Origin: Hymenopellis radicata
Taxonomy: Eukaryota > Basidiomycota > Agaricomycetes > Agaricales > Physalacriaceae
DNA: 64,000 nucleotides
Direction: 5' to 3'
Assembly: GCA_015501595.1 (NCBI GenBank)
Contig: JADNRX010000136.1
Span: forward strand, 1-64,000
Shown: positions 1 to 12,010 of the stretch, piece after piece
Layout of the letters: each line of letters begins with the position of its first letter
Position numbering within the stretch: position 1 is the first letter of the stretch
Translations under genes and position numbers: made by a program
Notes under the pieces: model-generated
The model's input: only the letters and a program-made list of their open reading frames with translations
Told to the model about the DNA's origin: nothing
Database searches by the model: none

Positions 1-376
1 CGCCGAGTGTCCGTGTCGCGGTGCCTAGAAGGGTGGGATCTGCACGGGTAGACAACTCGGTGTCGTCTCCCCGCCCCCGCCCAGAGGTGTGATGAGTATT
101 CCCCATGGCCACCAAGGAGAAGAATTAACTGGGACAGACATGAGTGTTTGGGTCGAGAAGGATGCCTTAAGCAGGCTAGCTTCGACCGGGTGAGTGAGAG
201 TATGATCATAATTTGCATCCGTGGCACGAGACACGTCGCGTCTAGAAAAGAATCTTGTACATTGAAATCTATAATGTCATAACAACGTAGAGTGCGTCTA
301 TATAGAGAATGCCCAAACATGACCCCAAAGAGAAGAGGAATACACACAACATTTTGATCTTGGCGGAGGCCCACCT
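1..376. other. Left edge, no gene recognised
   Basis: Only short open frames without recognisable protein features lie here. The stretch is downstream (3') of the minus-strand MFS-A gene that ends at 377, so part of it is probably that gene's 3' untranslated region. Nothing further can be supported. Confidence 0.4.
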
Positions 377-2614
377 CTATTCTACACGTCGGGGAGCCCG
401 AGGAATCAACGCCCACACACCCACCATCGTGCACATCATAGACACGATACTGGATGAAAGTCAGCCACTGTTTAATGCGCGCAAGGAAACTCACAGTGGT
501 TGTAACGAGCGAATACCAAACTTGGAGGCAAGAACACCCGTAATGAGCGGCAAGACAGCCGATCCAGAGACACCGACACCGGTGATCCATCCGACACTGC
601 CCGTTAATAACCAGGCGGGAGAATACGAGATGCATGTCCAACGAGAATGGGATACATGGGTCCGAGAAGCATGCCGATAAATGACACCTAGGTGTTGGGT
701 AAGAACTAGTACACTGATAAAGACCGCGAAGAGCGTACAGCGATAGCGTTTTCGATGATCGATGGAATAAACCAAATGGTGAGTTCGAGCCTATGAGAAA
801 TTGAGTTTCGAGCCACAGGCACGACCTCGGGATTTGCAACTCACGCGATAGCCAGTACAGCATATAAGAAGACGACTCGAAATTCTCCAACCTAGACAAG
901 GCGTTCAATGCGAATCATGCACTTGGGGATAGCGGAACCTTTTTGCTGAACCAAATCAAAGCCATACGGCCAACTGTAAGGCCTGTCGTACAATGATAAG
1001 ACGACGAATCGTTCCCGGAGTCAATTAACGTACCACCAAAGAATCCCGAGGAAATATATCCAGCGCTCGGTCCACCACCCCTCTCACTGATTATGAATGT
1101 CACAATCCAACCTGTCCAGAGTGTTCAACGCTTGTAAGTGTCAAACGACGAAGCTTCACATACCTCCCAGCGTAACTTCGACACCAATATAAATGAGGGC
1201 GAAAATGGCGAGGAAATGGACTGATTTGATGCCAAATATGGCACGGTAGATGTTTTGACCAGTCGCGCCTTCTCCTTCCACAGGATGTTGGCCTGCTTCA
1301 GCGAGGATATCTTCAGAAGACAACATCATTTCCCAAAGAACATGACAATATTCCGACAGAGACCAACCTTCCTGGCGCCTGAAGCGGAAGACCAAGCACT
1401 GTACGACAGTATTCGAGACCGCGATGCCAGTCGATATCAAGAAGTGATGAGACCAGTGTCGAGTTCCTGCAAAGTGGGTAGCTGCCAAGGGAGACATAAA
1501 TGCGCCGACACCTGCATGATGAGTACGAAGTACAATATTTTCCTTTGAAACGAATTACCATAAGCAGCCTGAACCAGGCTCAGTTTGGTTGCATCATGCA
1601 TACTAGCAACGAAACCGTTCCCTTGAGCATTCTTCGAACCGTGAGCACGCGTCGCCGATGAACAATATAACAGTGGAACTGACTTGTAGGGCGCTTCCGA
1701 ATCCACACAGAAAGTACGCAAATACCATGAGCGGAAAGGGAGGTGCAGGGCTCTGGATAGCGTATGCCACAAGCGGGAATAGTGATCCAATGACAATGGT
1801 CTACAAAGCGCGTCAACGAATGTAACTAGGCCTGAACCACGAAAGCTTACCTTCCCAAACCCAAGTTTGTCATTTAACCACACGTTCACGCCAGCACCAA
1901 AAACGAAGCCCTTCAAACGTTATAATCCAGACCAGCCGAAGAACAACATGACCACTCACAGTGCAGCTGAAGACGAACAACATGGACACGATCGAAAAGT
2001 TGATCTATCCGGAACTCCACGTCAAACTTCTTTGCCATGACCAAAAGCGAGCACGAACGTACATGATAATATTCCTGCATCCTAGGCAACAGCGGACCAG
2101 TCGCCCCGTCGTTCCAGCCTAGCATGAAAAAGCACCAACAAAGCGACGCGAAATGAATCATAGAGTACCGCTTCTGCCTCTTAGCCGTTTCCGGGCTCAC
2201 AGCCTGCCCACGGACATGAATATTCGGGATCGCAGCCATGGGCAGTACGGGTGCCATATAGATACTCTTGCACACATCCTCAGCTACGGGCGTCGGCGGC
2301 TCGGTCGCGCCCATCGCATCCTTGAACGTCAGCGTCGCGTCGGAATCGACGCGTACAGCCGACGGCCGTCGAGCGCGGTCCGCGAAATAGGAAGGGAGGG
2401 GATGGAGTTCATAGCCTGTATCTTTATCGACAGTGGCCGGCTCTGAATCTTTTGATGGTCCGCTGATATCAATATTTTCCGTGAGGTCAACCGCGTCTTC
2501 GTCGATAGCTAGTTGAGAGGTATGAGATATGAGCATGCAGATGGATCACGACGACAACTCACGGTGACTAGGACGCTCGACAATAGGCCTCACAGCCATA
2601 GAGAAGGACGACAT
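377..2614 (-). pseudogene. MFS-A transporter, left copy, frame broken near the C-terminus
   Basis: Multi-exon major facilitator transporter, a plasma- or organelle-membrane permease of unknown substrate. The start is the ATG at 2614, as in the right-hand paralogue at 40526. A long cytosolic N-terminus is followed by the first membrane helix with the motif WNDGATGPLLPRMQEYYHV. Later exons carry GFGKV-type and AGYISSGFFGG motifs and the end motif ASKFGIRSLQPL. The last exon ends in a TAG at 377-379. Compared with the intact copy on the right, the exon around 605-625 lacks one base where ILP-AWLLTG should be read, which brings an early stop. The two copies are clearly diverged, so this is an old duplicate. 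By memory the family resembles fungal permeases often labelled BSC6-like; that label is weak. If the missing base is a sequencing error the gene is intact. Confidence 0.75.
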
Positions 2615-2796
2615 GGTGATGGGTGGGGCGAAGTCAGATAGCAGAACAGACCCCAAAATTTTTCTTAAATGAAAGCCCTATGCCGTTGGATTGTCGTCTG
2701 TTTGTGCGCGAATCCCTGCATCGTGCTTTTCAGTGCGTTTGTTAGTCATGGAAAGGCGGGGGTTGAGATAAACAATCAGCTGGACCGGCGCCGTCA

Positions 2797-2830
2797 TCGG
2801 TCCGAAGTACGGAAGTATAATGTTGCGGGA
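2797..2830 (-). promoter_or_regulatory. Conserved upstream block of the MFS-A genes (left copy)
   Basis: About 34 bases lying roughly 180-215 bases upstream of the MFS-A start codon are almost identical to 40287-40320, which lies about 205-240 bases upstream of the right-hand MFS-A start. The core reads GCAACATTATACTTCCGTA followed by a TTCGGACCGA tail. The flanks around it have diverged more, so selection on a promoter or transcription factor site is a reasonable inference. No protein is recognised on either strand. Confidence 0.5.
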
Positions 2831-3700
2831 AGCGAGGAGAGAAGAATTTCCTGCCAGAATGCGACCGTATGAAGCCGTGAAGTGAAAGGAGAGTAGGCCG
2901 CCCGTTGGTGAAAGGCAAGACGCGCTGAAAAAACGTTCGAAATGGCATGAATGAAAACAGTCTCACGGTGTGGTGTTTTCTCGGATATATCGTCTTGTAA
3001 ATGTTTGGGTTAGCGAATTCGTAGATCTTATCTTAATAAAGCAGCGTCCCGACGTTTGCAGGCGTGTTTAGCTGCTGTTGTCAGGGTGTCAGTAAGGAGA
3101 TTAATTGGGTGGTCATGAGTAACTCAAGGTAACTCATCGCAACGATAAACTCCGAGGCAATCTGCTGGTCATGCTTACAAGGGCTGAAGAGATGAGACGC
3201 GAGAACTTGAGTAGCAAATGGCGGATCCTGCAGCTTTGCCAACACACACGGGATCATGCGTATCGACGTCGGTCTTATGGGCGAAATGTCTTCATTAAAC
3301 GGCCGAAACCCAGAGCAGCGCGGCTACGGGTTTAAACAGCATGCTCCATAACATATTTCGAATGCGGACGGCTCCCAAACCCTTCCTCTGAAAGTAACAA
3401 ACGTCAGTTTTTCAAGGTAGACTCGACGAATCAATATTCGAACCTTCGCAATAGATCCCTCAATTAATCTCATATTGTCGATCGTGTCACAGTCTTCAAG
3501 TTCTTGTCAAGTTCAAAATTTACGTCTGCCGGCCTTCGACCTTCTACCTTGTCCACGAATGCTTCTAGCTGATATCAATTTTATCTGGGAACAAAAGTCA
3601 ACAGAGTGTCAGAACCGAAACGGGAAAGTGAACAAACCGATACGTCGTCCACCAATCCTCTCCCTTAGAAGTTAGCAGCACCTCCAAAATTGTACGCGCT
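2831..3700. other. Intergenic, no gene recognised
   Basis: Upstream region of the left MFS-A gene and the gap to a dehydrogenase remnant. A 66-codon plus-strand open frame at 3475-3675 has no recognisable features. I see no RNA gene, repeat or tandem array here. Confidence 0.35.
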
Positions 3701-3749
3701 TCTTCCCACCTTTGAGCAACCTTTGAGAGGGACCATAATAGAATGACAA

Positions 3750-4558
3750 CACGTGGAGATAAGGACATTATAGATCTCTAGATCCCCGCCCTCGCAGTGG
3801 ATCGTAGCACTCCACTTGTGCAGACGAGGAGTGAACAAAATGCGCGGCTCCGACAGGTCAGTGAAGATCTCGTTCTCAAGGCTTTGAAGCTGCGGTCAAC
3901 TGGTGCATGCCTTGGCTCAGGCGAGCCCCGAATATCGGATAGCCGAAGCAGACTGAACAGAAGTTGGGTAGGAAGACGCGAGATAACGTATCAAGTTGAT
4001 AGGATAGGCTGGAGGAGGAGGCGTGAGTCAAGAGGTACTATGGGGACGGAGTGAGATATACGAAAGTAATCTCACATGAAAGACACGCGCACCGATAGTG
4101 GAAAGCCTCAAGAACAACCAAACCCTTCTTCTCGGCCAAAGCTAATATCTGTTGTGCTTCATCGGCAGAGTCGTGGCTGGTTTTTCCAATAAGACATGTT
4201 TCCCGCCTTGCAATGCCCTCATCGTCCACTCAAAATGGAAGTCGATTGTAAATCGCATCGACGCCAGGACTATTATAGACCTCTAAAATATGTGAATACT
4301 CATCGGTCACAGCGGCGCATTAAGACGGACCTTGATATGAGCGTACGACTTTTCAAACCATGCTTTGCCGCAAACGCGTCCCGCGCGCTTCTTGTCTCGA
4401 GCAGCCACGGCACAGAGGACGACTTCGAGATGCGTTTGGGAGGGTGTAATTAGCGCGCCCGGTGCTATTTTTGCTGTCCCAAGACATCCAAACTTGACGG
4501 GCTTCCTAATGGGCTTTGCAGCGTGCTTAGGAGGGAGAAAACCAAGTGATTCATTCAT
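3750..4558 (-). pseudogene. Gfo/Idh/MocA-family dehydrogenase remnant
   Basis: The N-terminal part is well preserved on the minus strand: a Rossmann start KFGCLGTAKIAPGALI, then ARDKKRA and KAWFEKSYAHIK. After a short intron come fragments matching the usual HFEWTMRAL, GGKHVLLEKPAT and DEAQQILALAEKKGLVVLEAFHYR segments of NAD(P)-dependent sugar dehydrogenases, including the conserved EKP. These fragments are in different frames: bases are missing around 4240-4245 and around 4175. Beyond about 4060 the C-terminal domain is not recognisable. This is therefore a decayed or truncated gene, whose ancestor probably oxidised a sugar (D-xylose dehydrogenase-like). Confidence 0.7.
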
Positions 4559-5111
4559 TGCCTGAAATCGTCGCTCAAGGAGATGGCGTGAGCGTTACTG
4601 CGCTGATGCGTGATCTTACATCTACGAAGAGACATTGAGAAGTCTGATCGAATGAGCGAATGGAAGTACACATTACTGGAATGGACACGAGTCGCCACTC
4701 AACGTTTCTTCGCAACTTGCGATGTCACAATCTGCACTGCCTGAGGTATCAAAAGTCAAGCTTTCTAGACAAGGATGGGGCAATGTCGAGTAACTGGTAG
4801 CGGCGTTTTAGCTGGTTCTCGAAACCTCCTTCAAACGAACAACTCCATGAGGAAGACGAAGCCCCGAAATATCTGAACCGTCGTCTCTTTGTTTCCGGCA
4901 GTCGGCAGTTATATGATCCAATTATAAATCTACACCCGAATCCCAGTAGAAGGGCGTATGGCTATACCGCGTACCGCGAGGTGTAGAGTATGCCTACGGG
5001 AGACTAGTATGGCTATATATCTAATTGAGATTAGTCTGTCAATCTCGTTGTGGTATCTAAAGCAATTACGTTGTCTGATCGAGCAGCAGCAGCAGTCTAA
5101 GGAATCCGAAA
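4559..5111. other. Intergenic, no gene recognised
   Basis: Gap between the dehydrogenase remnant and the F-box-like gene. It contains a short CAG-rich run near 5083-5095. Open frames here are short and overlapping. Nothing coding can be supported. Confidence 0.35.
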
Positions 5112-5938
5112 TCAGGGCCTGTGCATCAATAATTCGAAGAAGCCCACCTTCAACTCTGCGCTTCTGTCGTCGCGTTTCTGCTTCGCAAAAAGCCACAGCG
5201 TGTCCTCCTTCCAGCTCACGAGAGCGTTGTACTTGACCTCCAGACGCGACATGAGGACCACTCGCTTGTCTTCTTGCCACGGCGCACTGACACTTTCCAC
5301 GTCCCAATAGTAGAATAGGATGTAGATAAGTTCCAGGTCACTCTCCAGAAGGTGCGGCACAAAGTCATATGTCGCCTTCCCCGGAAAATCGAGGAAGCCG
5401 AGGTTCTTGAGATTCGGATGCGGCGTGATGTCCAATCTCTCCAGAGGCTCGAGTACGATGAGTTCAAGGTGCGTGAGGTTTTCCATGGGAGGAAGAAGAG
5501 CAAAGTTGTCAGTCGAAATGCTCAGGTTGTGCAAGTAACGGAAGGCAGGGATGAGTTCGATGGCGGCTGTATCCGGACACCAGCAGGCCAGTGATGTAAG
5601 GCCGGTACATGCCTTGAGAAATGCGACTGATGGTTCGACTGGGGCGTGATAAGTGATACAGACACGCTTCACTCCTCTGGGATGCGTGGGGCGTTTGAGC
5701 ACACCAGTGTTCGCATGGTCCCGAGCAAAATTTCCGCCAATGATCACATTCGCATAGAGAATGGGTTCTAGTTTATGAGTTCACACTGTTCAGTCAATCA
5801 AGAGTAGCCATATTGCATGAGGACGGACTAGTAGTGTACCCGTTGCGCCACGAGCATGAATGTAATGATATCTTGAGGGTGAACATGAGCTGCGAGCTCA
5901 AAGATCTCCGCTTCCAACTCTAGAGGGAGAGTAGACAT
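5112..5938 (-). CDS. F-box/LRR-like protein (left)
   Basis: The first exon begins MSTLPLELEAEIFELAA, the degenerate F-box-like opening common in Agaricomycete F-box proteins. These usually bind Skp1 and present substrates to an SCF ubiquitin ligase. After an intron at about 5770-5845 a long exon continues with LEPILYANV and leucine-rich stretches such as NLTHLELIVLEPLERLDI and NLKNLGFLDFPG. The stop is at 5112. The protein is of the same type as the one at 50407-51264. The acceptor site joining the two exons is unclear, because an in-frame stop lies just before the LEP segment, so the gene could be damaged. Substrate unknown. Confidence 0.6.
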
Positions 5939-6555
5939 GGATGGGGCGGAGGATGATATATCGATGATACGTGGGGGCACGAACCAAGGTATCGGTTAAC
6001 ATCAAATTTAAGCCACGTGAACCGGCCAATAGTTTCTCGGACCGGCAGTGTCGAACAGGCGCGTCGAGCTCTGTCGGTATCGCAGAGAAAGCGATGAATA
6101 CATTGCTGGAGTCTTGTGCGCGCTTCGGCCGGCCATTGTCATAATGAGCAGCAGCCCATCAACTAGTTGACTGAGGACACGCGCGTTGAAGTCGCTGCGC
6201 CACGGATGTCCAGTGTCGCTATAGGTTCCACATCAATCTAGGGAAATTTCTCAGAGTCCGTCCAAGCTTTAGGAGAGAAAAGACGCACCGCTGGTGTCAT
6301 CTAAACAGACCAGCCTGACGGCGAAACAAGGTGCGAATGGTCGTTGCGAGAAAGCAAGTCGAGATACCAACATATTCGATGTTCCAGTAGCAGCATGAAT
6401 GGACGAGAAGAAAAGAAAATAGGAGGGAGGACGAGACATGAACGCAGGATGCAAGGAAGATCTTAGCGGTGATGTCAGAGCGCGTCATCTGTGGCTGTGC
6501 CGAATCAAAGCTGAGTTCACCCGCAAGTTTTGACTTGGCTTTGACTTTGACTGTC
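5939..6555. other. Intergenic between F-box-like gene and gene X copy
   Basis: Shared 5' region of two divergently transcribed genes. No RNA gene, tandem repeat or convincing open frame was seen. Confidence 0.35.
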
Positions 6556-7581
6556 ATGGAGTCTTCACTAACAGTACCCACCGACAAACAGGTTCTCCTT
6601 GCGCTTGACCAGCTCAAAACACTCCCTGGTCGCCCTAAACTCCTTGCTCTTTTGAAGTCGGACAACAGCTGGTCCCTTTCTGACGCTCGTCTCAGGAAAC
6701 TCATCAACCAGCGGGAACAGGAAAAGAAACCGCGCCAAAGGCCTCCCGGGATCCTTCCATATAACGATCTTCATGAGATCAAAGACTTCGCAAAACGCTA
6801 CCACTGCCTCGCCTGCGGATGTCTTGAAGGCGTATAAAGCATCGCCAGAGCTACATACTAACCGAAAGGTCCAAGCGGTTATTGTGGCAGACCGGATAAA
6901 AGCCCTTCCGCCACCGTCACTGCCAAATGATGCACTGGCCGCGCAACTTCAGTTCTTCGAGGACAGCACTCGCGTCTTCATACTGTATGGTCGCGGCAAG
7001 TTCAACTACGCGGCGACGCCCAACGCGTCTGTCGGAATTATGTTAGCGGTAGCGTAACTTCTCATCATATATTGATGCTCCGGATCTCATCATCGATTTC
7101 ATAGCTGTGCCGTAACAGGATGCTGGAGTTCTTAAAAATCCACCCCAGCCCGTCTACACTGAATAAGAACCCCTTCGTGCACACCCTGTTCGAATATTAC
7201 GAAGCGGCTGGAATTAAAGCGGGCCTTCCTGCAGAGGACGTTGGTCGCCAATTTGAAGCTGAGTTCGTCCTCAAATTCTTTTCTCCACCCACGGGTGCTA
7301 ATGTATCAAGTAGATGGGGCGTTAATCCCCTCGAATTTCGGACAGAGGAAGAGAAGTCCCTCCAATATCGTGCATTCTACAATGAGTGGAAAGAGGAGCG
7401 CCACAAATTGGCAACTATCCGCATGAACACATCACTCTTCTATTCATCATCCACGCAACCGGAGACATTCAAGCTCGATGAGAACGGCTTCGTGGCTTAC
7501 GATGTAAGAGTTAACGGACGGTTTGCGCTCATCATTACGAAGGTGGACAAGCGTACTGGACAGGAATGTGGGAACTTGTAA
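6556..7581 (+). pseudogene. Gene X, left copy, frame broken
   Basis: Paralogue of 34884-35931. The opening reads PTDKQVLLALDQLK..PGRPKLLALLK. Later come SPADVLKAYKASPELH, ALPPPSLPNDALAAQLQFF, the striking STRVFILYGRGKFNY, FEYYEAAG.KAGLPAEDV and a C-terminal domain from GVNPLEFRTEEE to the stop at 7581. I do not recognise the family; it looks like a soluble fungal protein with an N-terminal helical segment. The frame changes near 6753, where a run of two C bases should be three to join RDP to the ASPADV part. The junction near 7120 also does not splice cleanly. Decay or sequence error are both possible. Confidence 0.6.
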
Positions 7582-7918
7582 TAACGAGCATACTTTCTGT
7601 TCGCACGGAGCTTCTTGGACGTCACAGGTTACAGGTATATCGCGTTCCCGATACATATGCAATAAAGCTTTCAACTCCAACTATGAAGAGAATGTGTACC
7701 CCAGTGTATCGTCCAATGCGAAGTCAACTTCCCACCTTTCCATTTCGTGTTAACCTCTTAAAACAGCCCATATGTTCGTGCGTAAATGCATTCTTCCATG
7801 GTCTCGAGGTTGAAATGTCCTCGTAACAAAACACGCGGATCTGAGGCGGCGGGAAACAGATAAAGTGCTGTACGCTAACGAACACACAAAAAAATGTAGC
7901 TGCGTCCTCCAAAAAAAG
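7582..7918. other. 3' region of gene X copy, up to the inverted duplication edge
   Basis: AT-rich spacer with short A-runs and no coding feature. Its right end marks the point where similarity to the right-hand MFS-B flank (around 40141) begins. Confidence 0.35.
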
Positions 7919-10530
7919 GTCACACGGTGCGGCGTTTCTACGGTCTTGTCAATGTTTGTATGGTTCAGTAGGCTCAGCTTGGGCGTTACCAGGGTGCGAC
8001 CGTGCGGTCAGATGTAGCATGGGCTGGGACTGGGGACTAACTTGTGGAGGCCTACTGCGGTGGTCATGAAACTATCATAGAGTTACCATTACATTGGCAG
8101 AGGCAACAACTAACTACAACGAACCGGCACATCCGAAAACTAAACTCAATCCGTGCGCCTATCCTTCGGAACAAAAGCCCAAGTAAGCAGAAGAAACGAC
8201 ATCATCCCAACAATCCTACACAATTAGTATAAACGCACACAACTCCTACTCGGTAATTGTAACACTCACAAGGGCTGAAGCGAAGCTATCCCATAGCGAG
8301 ACGCCAGAACTCCTGTAGCAAACGGGATAGCAGTAGATCCCGCAGCGCCCATACCCGTGATCCAGCTCAAGCATCCAGTGAATATCGAGCTCGGTATGAT
8401 ACGCGACGCGTGCCCGATCAACAGAGGGAACATGGGGCCAAGGACAATACCGATAAATGAAACCTGCTAGGTCATTCGACCTGCTGCTGCGAAGAGTAAA
8501 TGACATACAGCGACAGCGTTCTCAATCAAGGAGGGAACGGTCCATATCGTGATTTCCAATCTAGCGGCGCGTCACGTCGTACACAATGAGGTAGGAAATG
8601 ACTTACATGATCGCTAAGATCCCATAGATGAAGATGACGCGATACTCTCCTACCTGTAGTCCAGAGACATTAACAAAAGAGATATTGTGGCGCCGCTCGT
8701 GATACCTTGGAATTAACCCAGATCAGAACGAGTCTGCCGATCGTCAAGCCTGGGGAGAAGTCGTGAATGTTGAGAACCACCCGCGAAGGATATTATTTCA
8801 CGAACCGCCAAAGAAACCGGAGGATATGTACCCCGAGTTAGGCCCTCCGTCGCGTTCTTGCAAGACGAAGGAAACTATCCAACCTGAGACGATATCAGTC
8901 ATGATACCAGTCACCACGGCCATGACACGCACCTCCGATAGTGACCTCGACACCAATGTACACAAGGACAAAAGCAGTGAGAAGATGCACTGCCTTGATT
9001 CCGAGAATCTGGCGATACACATTTCGATCCAACGTCGGCGCGGTACCCAAGTCTTGTCCTTCCTCCAAAAGCAGCGCTGCATCCTGTCAGTTTATCCTAT
9101 ACGCATTCCGGTGCAAAGACCAACCTTCTTTTCGTTTGAGGCGAAAGACCACAACAAGAATAACAATGTTGACCACGGCAAACGATGCGGAGATGATATA
9201 ATGAAAGGACCATTTCCGCACAGTTGCGAAACGAGTCGATGAAAAGGGCGCAAGAAAGGCACCGATACCTATAGGGTTGCGTTAACAGTAGTTTATTACT
9301 TGTGGATGGAGCTCACCATATGAAGCATGTAGGAGGCAGAGTTTAAGAGAACGCCTCCTTTTGAGACTCCCGACAAAGGCGTTGCATTGGGACACCTGCG
9401 AGAGTCAGTCCAGATCAGATACGCCAGGAAATGCTACAACTTACAAGAATAGATATTCCGAGTCCTGAGATACCATACCCAACTACTAACACAGGGAATG
9501 GAGGTGCTGTACTGGCGACCACGTAGCCAGAGAGCTGGAGGAACGCACCGATAATGATAGTCTACCCATGCATGAGTGATAAGAACTATAGTCTTTACCG
9601 ACACATTCGTACCTTCCCAAACCCAAAGCGGCGCTCGAACCAGACGACAGTAACGGCTCCGAGGATGATACCCTGCACCAATATTACTCCGTTACCGAGG
9701 CCGCTCCAAGGAAAGGACACTTACCACGCAAGAGACAACGAATAGTAGCGATACCACCATGTAGCCGACCTATATATTCCAGTCATGAGATGCTTAGTAC
9801 TAAGAGATCACGAACGTGGTACAGCTCTCGAATACGAGGAATGAGGGGGCCAATCGTGCCGTCGTTCCACCCTTGCAAGAATAATGTCCAGCACAGCGCA
9901 CCCAGGTGTACCCAATGGTTATGCAGAATCGACTTGGAGTCAGAAAGCGCCGCCGCCGGAGCATGGAGAGTGGGGACGTCCACTGTATTGACGTTCTCTT
10001 CTGCTTCTTCTAGTTCAGATTGGCGATTGTTGAGCGAGGCCGTCTTCAGACGAGTCGGCACGAGCTCCAAGGCAGTATCAGCGGTAGGCATGTGGCGGTG
10101 ATGGTTCTGGGCAAGTAAAACAGTAAAACGAAGTGGTACGAGGTTTGTAAGTCCTAGGGCGCACATATATGGAGAATCACAGCCGATACGAAGTTAGTCA
10201 GGCGCCATTTTGCTTCCTAGATGTGAGGTAAATGGCGAGGGACTGTCGCTGTAACCCAAGTGTGTTTATCCGAAGAAACGCCGCGATGGTGATTCTAGTC
10301 GGATATCGATTCTGGAGAACGCCGGCGTTACTGCATCGTCCACTGCCAGCCGGCATGCTGCAGCAGCTGCATTCTGCGATTCTGAGCCGTAACTTCGAGT
10401 AAAGGGGTGTCTGAAAAGCTCTATCTGTTTTAGAGAAGTACTTAATACCAGATGGCTAAATTCCCTGAGTCGCGTTCTTGGAGAAAGAACAAGCCCAATA
10501 GCAGGATAGTCGTGTCCTGGACAAGGTGCA
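7919..10530. repeat. Left arm of a 2.6 kb inverted duplication
   Basis: Reading this segment on the minus strand gives nearly the same sequence as 37590-40141 on the plus strand. The match covers the whole MFS-B gene with introns, its promoter, and part of an exon of an upstream gene. The edges are visible at the words CACACGGTGCGGCG (left, near 7920) and near 10515. An extra segment of about 66 bases, rich in GCAGCTGCTGCAGC, lies at about 10320-10385 in this copy only. Introns are kept, so the copy was made at the DNA level rather than by reverse transcription. Confidence 0.85.
8146..10091 (-). CDS. MFS-B transporter, left copy (intact)
   Basis: Major facilitator superfamily permease starting at the ATG at 10091 (MPTADTALELV) and ending TGA at 8146. 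A hydrophilic N-terminus of about 60 residues precedes LHNHWVHLGALCWTLFLQGW and WNDGTIGPLIPRIRELYHV, the first transmembrane segment. Ten or more short introns follow. Other exons carry ERRFGFGK, ASTAPPFPV, KAVHLLTAFVLVYIGVEV, SGYISSGFFGG, LVLIWVNSKVGEYRV and GVLASRYGIASLQPL. Every frame break that I see in the right copy is absent here, so this is the probable functional member. Substrate unknown; by memory it is BSC6-like. Confidence 0.85.
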
Positions 10531-10538
10531 ATATTCAA
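10266..10538 (-). pseudogene. Fragment of the gene upstream of MFS-B, left copy
   Basis: The C-terminal piece ending LESPSRRFFG matches the right copy at 37650-37772 (RRLESPQRRFFG). It has an extra segment of about 66 bases and lacks the first exon seen at 37361 on the right. I do not recognise the protein. It was probably carried along with the inverted duplication. Confidence 0.5.
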
Positions 10539-10729
10539 AGCAGCTGTACGCCTTCAAAGTCAAAAAGTCAATGGGCTTTGGACATGGAGTGCCATGGTGG
10601 TTGGTGGTGAAGCGGTAATGGCACCCATCTAGGACTGTCAGAGGAGGCCTATGGAAGAGAACGGGCGCATAAAAAGTAATTTCGAGGTTGGCTCAGTGTG
10701 GCGTACAAGATCAAGGGCTTTATTTTGCC

Positions 10730-11748
10730 ATGTTAGAGTCAAAAGCCCGCCGTGTGAACTTGACCGCTTTGGTACATCCCACCACAGCCCGTCTTCAGAG
10801 TCTTACACCGCGACGAACGGCGTCGTTGGCTCCCGCCGAGATGCAATCGCGACAATCGTACGCTCGCTACAACACGTTCCACGGGCCCAAGCAGCAATTG
10901 CTGGGCAATCAGGCTGGGCACGTCGCGCCGGCATGGCGCGCCAATACCTCGGGCGCTAATGGTGTGGCGGGCTCTTCTGGCAAGGCGAAGCAGATCACGA
11001 ATCCAGGCAGCAAGATACTATTGAGCAGGCTTCCTGTCGATGTCCCTGAGAAGGAGGTTGACGTGCGTTGTCTCGTCTGCATGGCCATGCACTACTTTTG
11101 ACGACGCGATATTTTGTTAGGAATTATTCAAGAAGACTGTTGGGCCTTTGAAGGAGTCTTTTCTCATCTACAACTCGCAAGGAAAGTCGAAAGGAATGGC
11201 GATTGTGTCCTTTCAGCACACGGAACACGCGGCGGTCGCGAAAGCCAAGTATGATGGGAAATACATTGACGGCAGTCAGTGACAAAGCTCTCTCTTCGGT
11301 TCGCCTTTGATGGTTTGTTTAGGAAGGCCTATAAAGATTGAAATCGTGACTGAGGATGTTACGCCACCAGTCAAAGCGACGGGCCAACTTTCATTGTTCG
11401 AAAGAATAGCGCCTGCCAACGGTGCAGCAACACCGCCAACTGGACCTAGGGCTACTGGGTACGATATCTGTATGCATCTGCCTGGACGTCTTAACCAATC
11501 GGTTCTACAGTGGCAAGTCAGCACCTACTCTCGGAAATCACGCTCTACCGCGTCAAGTGGCGGCTGCAGCATCTATCGCAGGTCAGACTGGTACCAATAC
11601 ACCCGTACCCGTTGCTCCTCGAAGGCGGTATAAGAAAGGGCCTAAACGACTGAAGAAGGCGCAAATAGGTCCTGCGTCGCTGGAACAGCTTGACCAGGAA
11701 ATGGAGGATTACCGAGCCTCTGCTGACGCATCGAACGTAGGATCGTAG
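10730..11748 (+). CDS. ALY/REF-type mRNA export adaptor (Yra1/Mlo3-like)
   Basis: Nuclear RNA-binding adaptor of the TREX/THO pathway, which bridges spliced mRNA to the export receptor. Exons: about 10730-11062, 11121-11274, 11323-11459, 11512-11748. The RRM begins KILLSRLPVDVPEKEVD, continues after an intron with ELFKKTVGPLKESFLIYN, and contains RNP1-like GKSKGMAIVSF. It ends before RRPIKIEIVTEDV. The C-terminal tail is basic (RRRYKKGPKRLKKAQ) and ends LDQEMEDYRA, the short peptide repeated at both ends of this family. The equivalent N-terminal peptide is not seen, so the true start is uncertain; 10730 is the first convenient ATG. Confidence 0.8.
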
Positions 11749-12010
11749 CCTCCTGGTTTCTGGGTTTTTCTCTTTGGGTTTACATCTACTACTAGTTGGC
11801 ATTTGTCGAGCATTACCGTAATTTTGAGCATTTGTACAGTGAGACTGTGCTTCAGGACGGAAGTAGTCCGTTTCACGCTATGAATGAGTTCTGAACAGCA
11901 AATCACAGAGGCGTAGCGTAGTGACGGGGTAATATACCCCTAATCACAGCTTGACCTCGACCTCCATGCTCTAGAACCTCAACTTGTATATATTCCTGTA
12001 CTACCACTAG

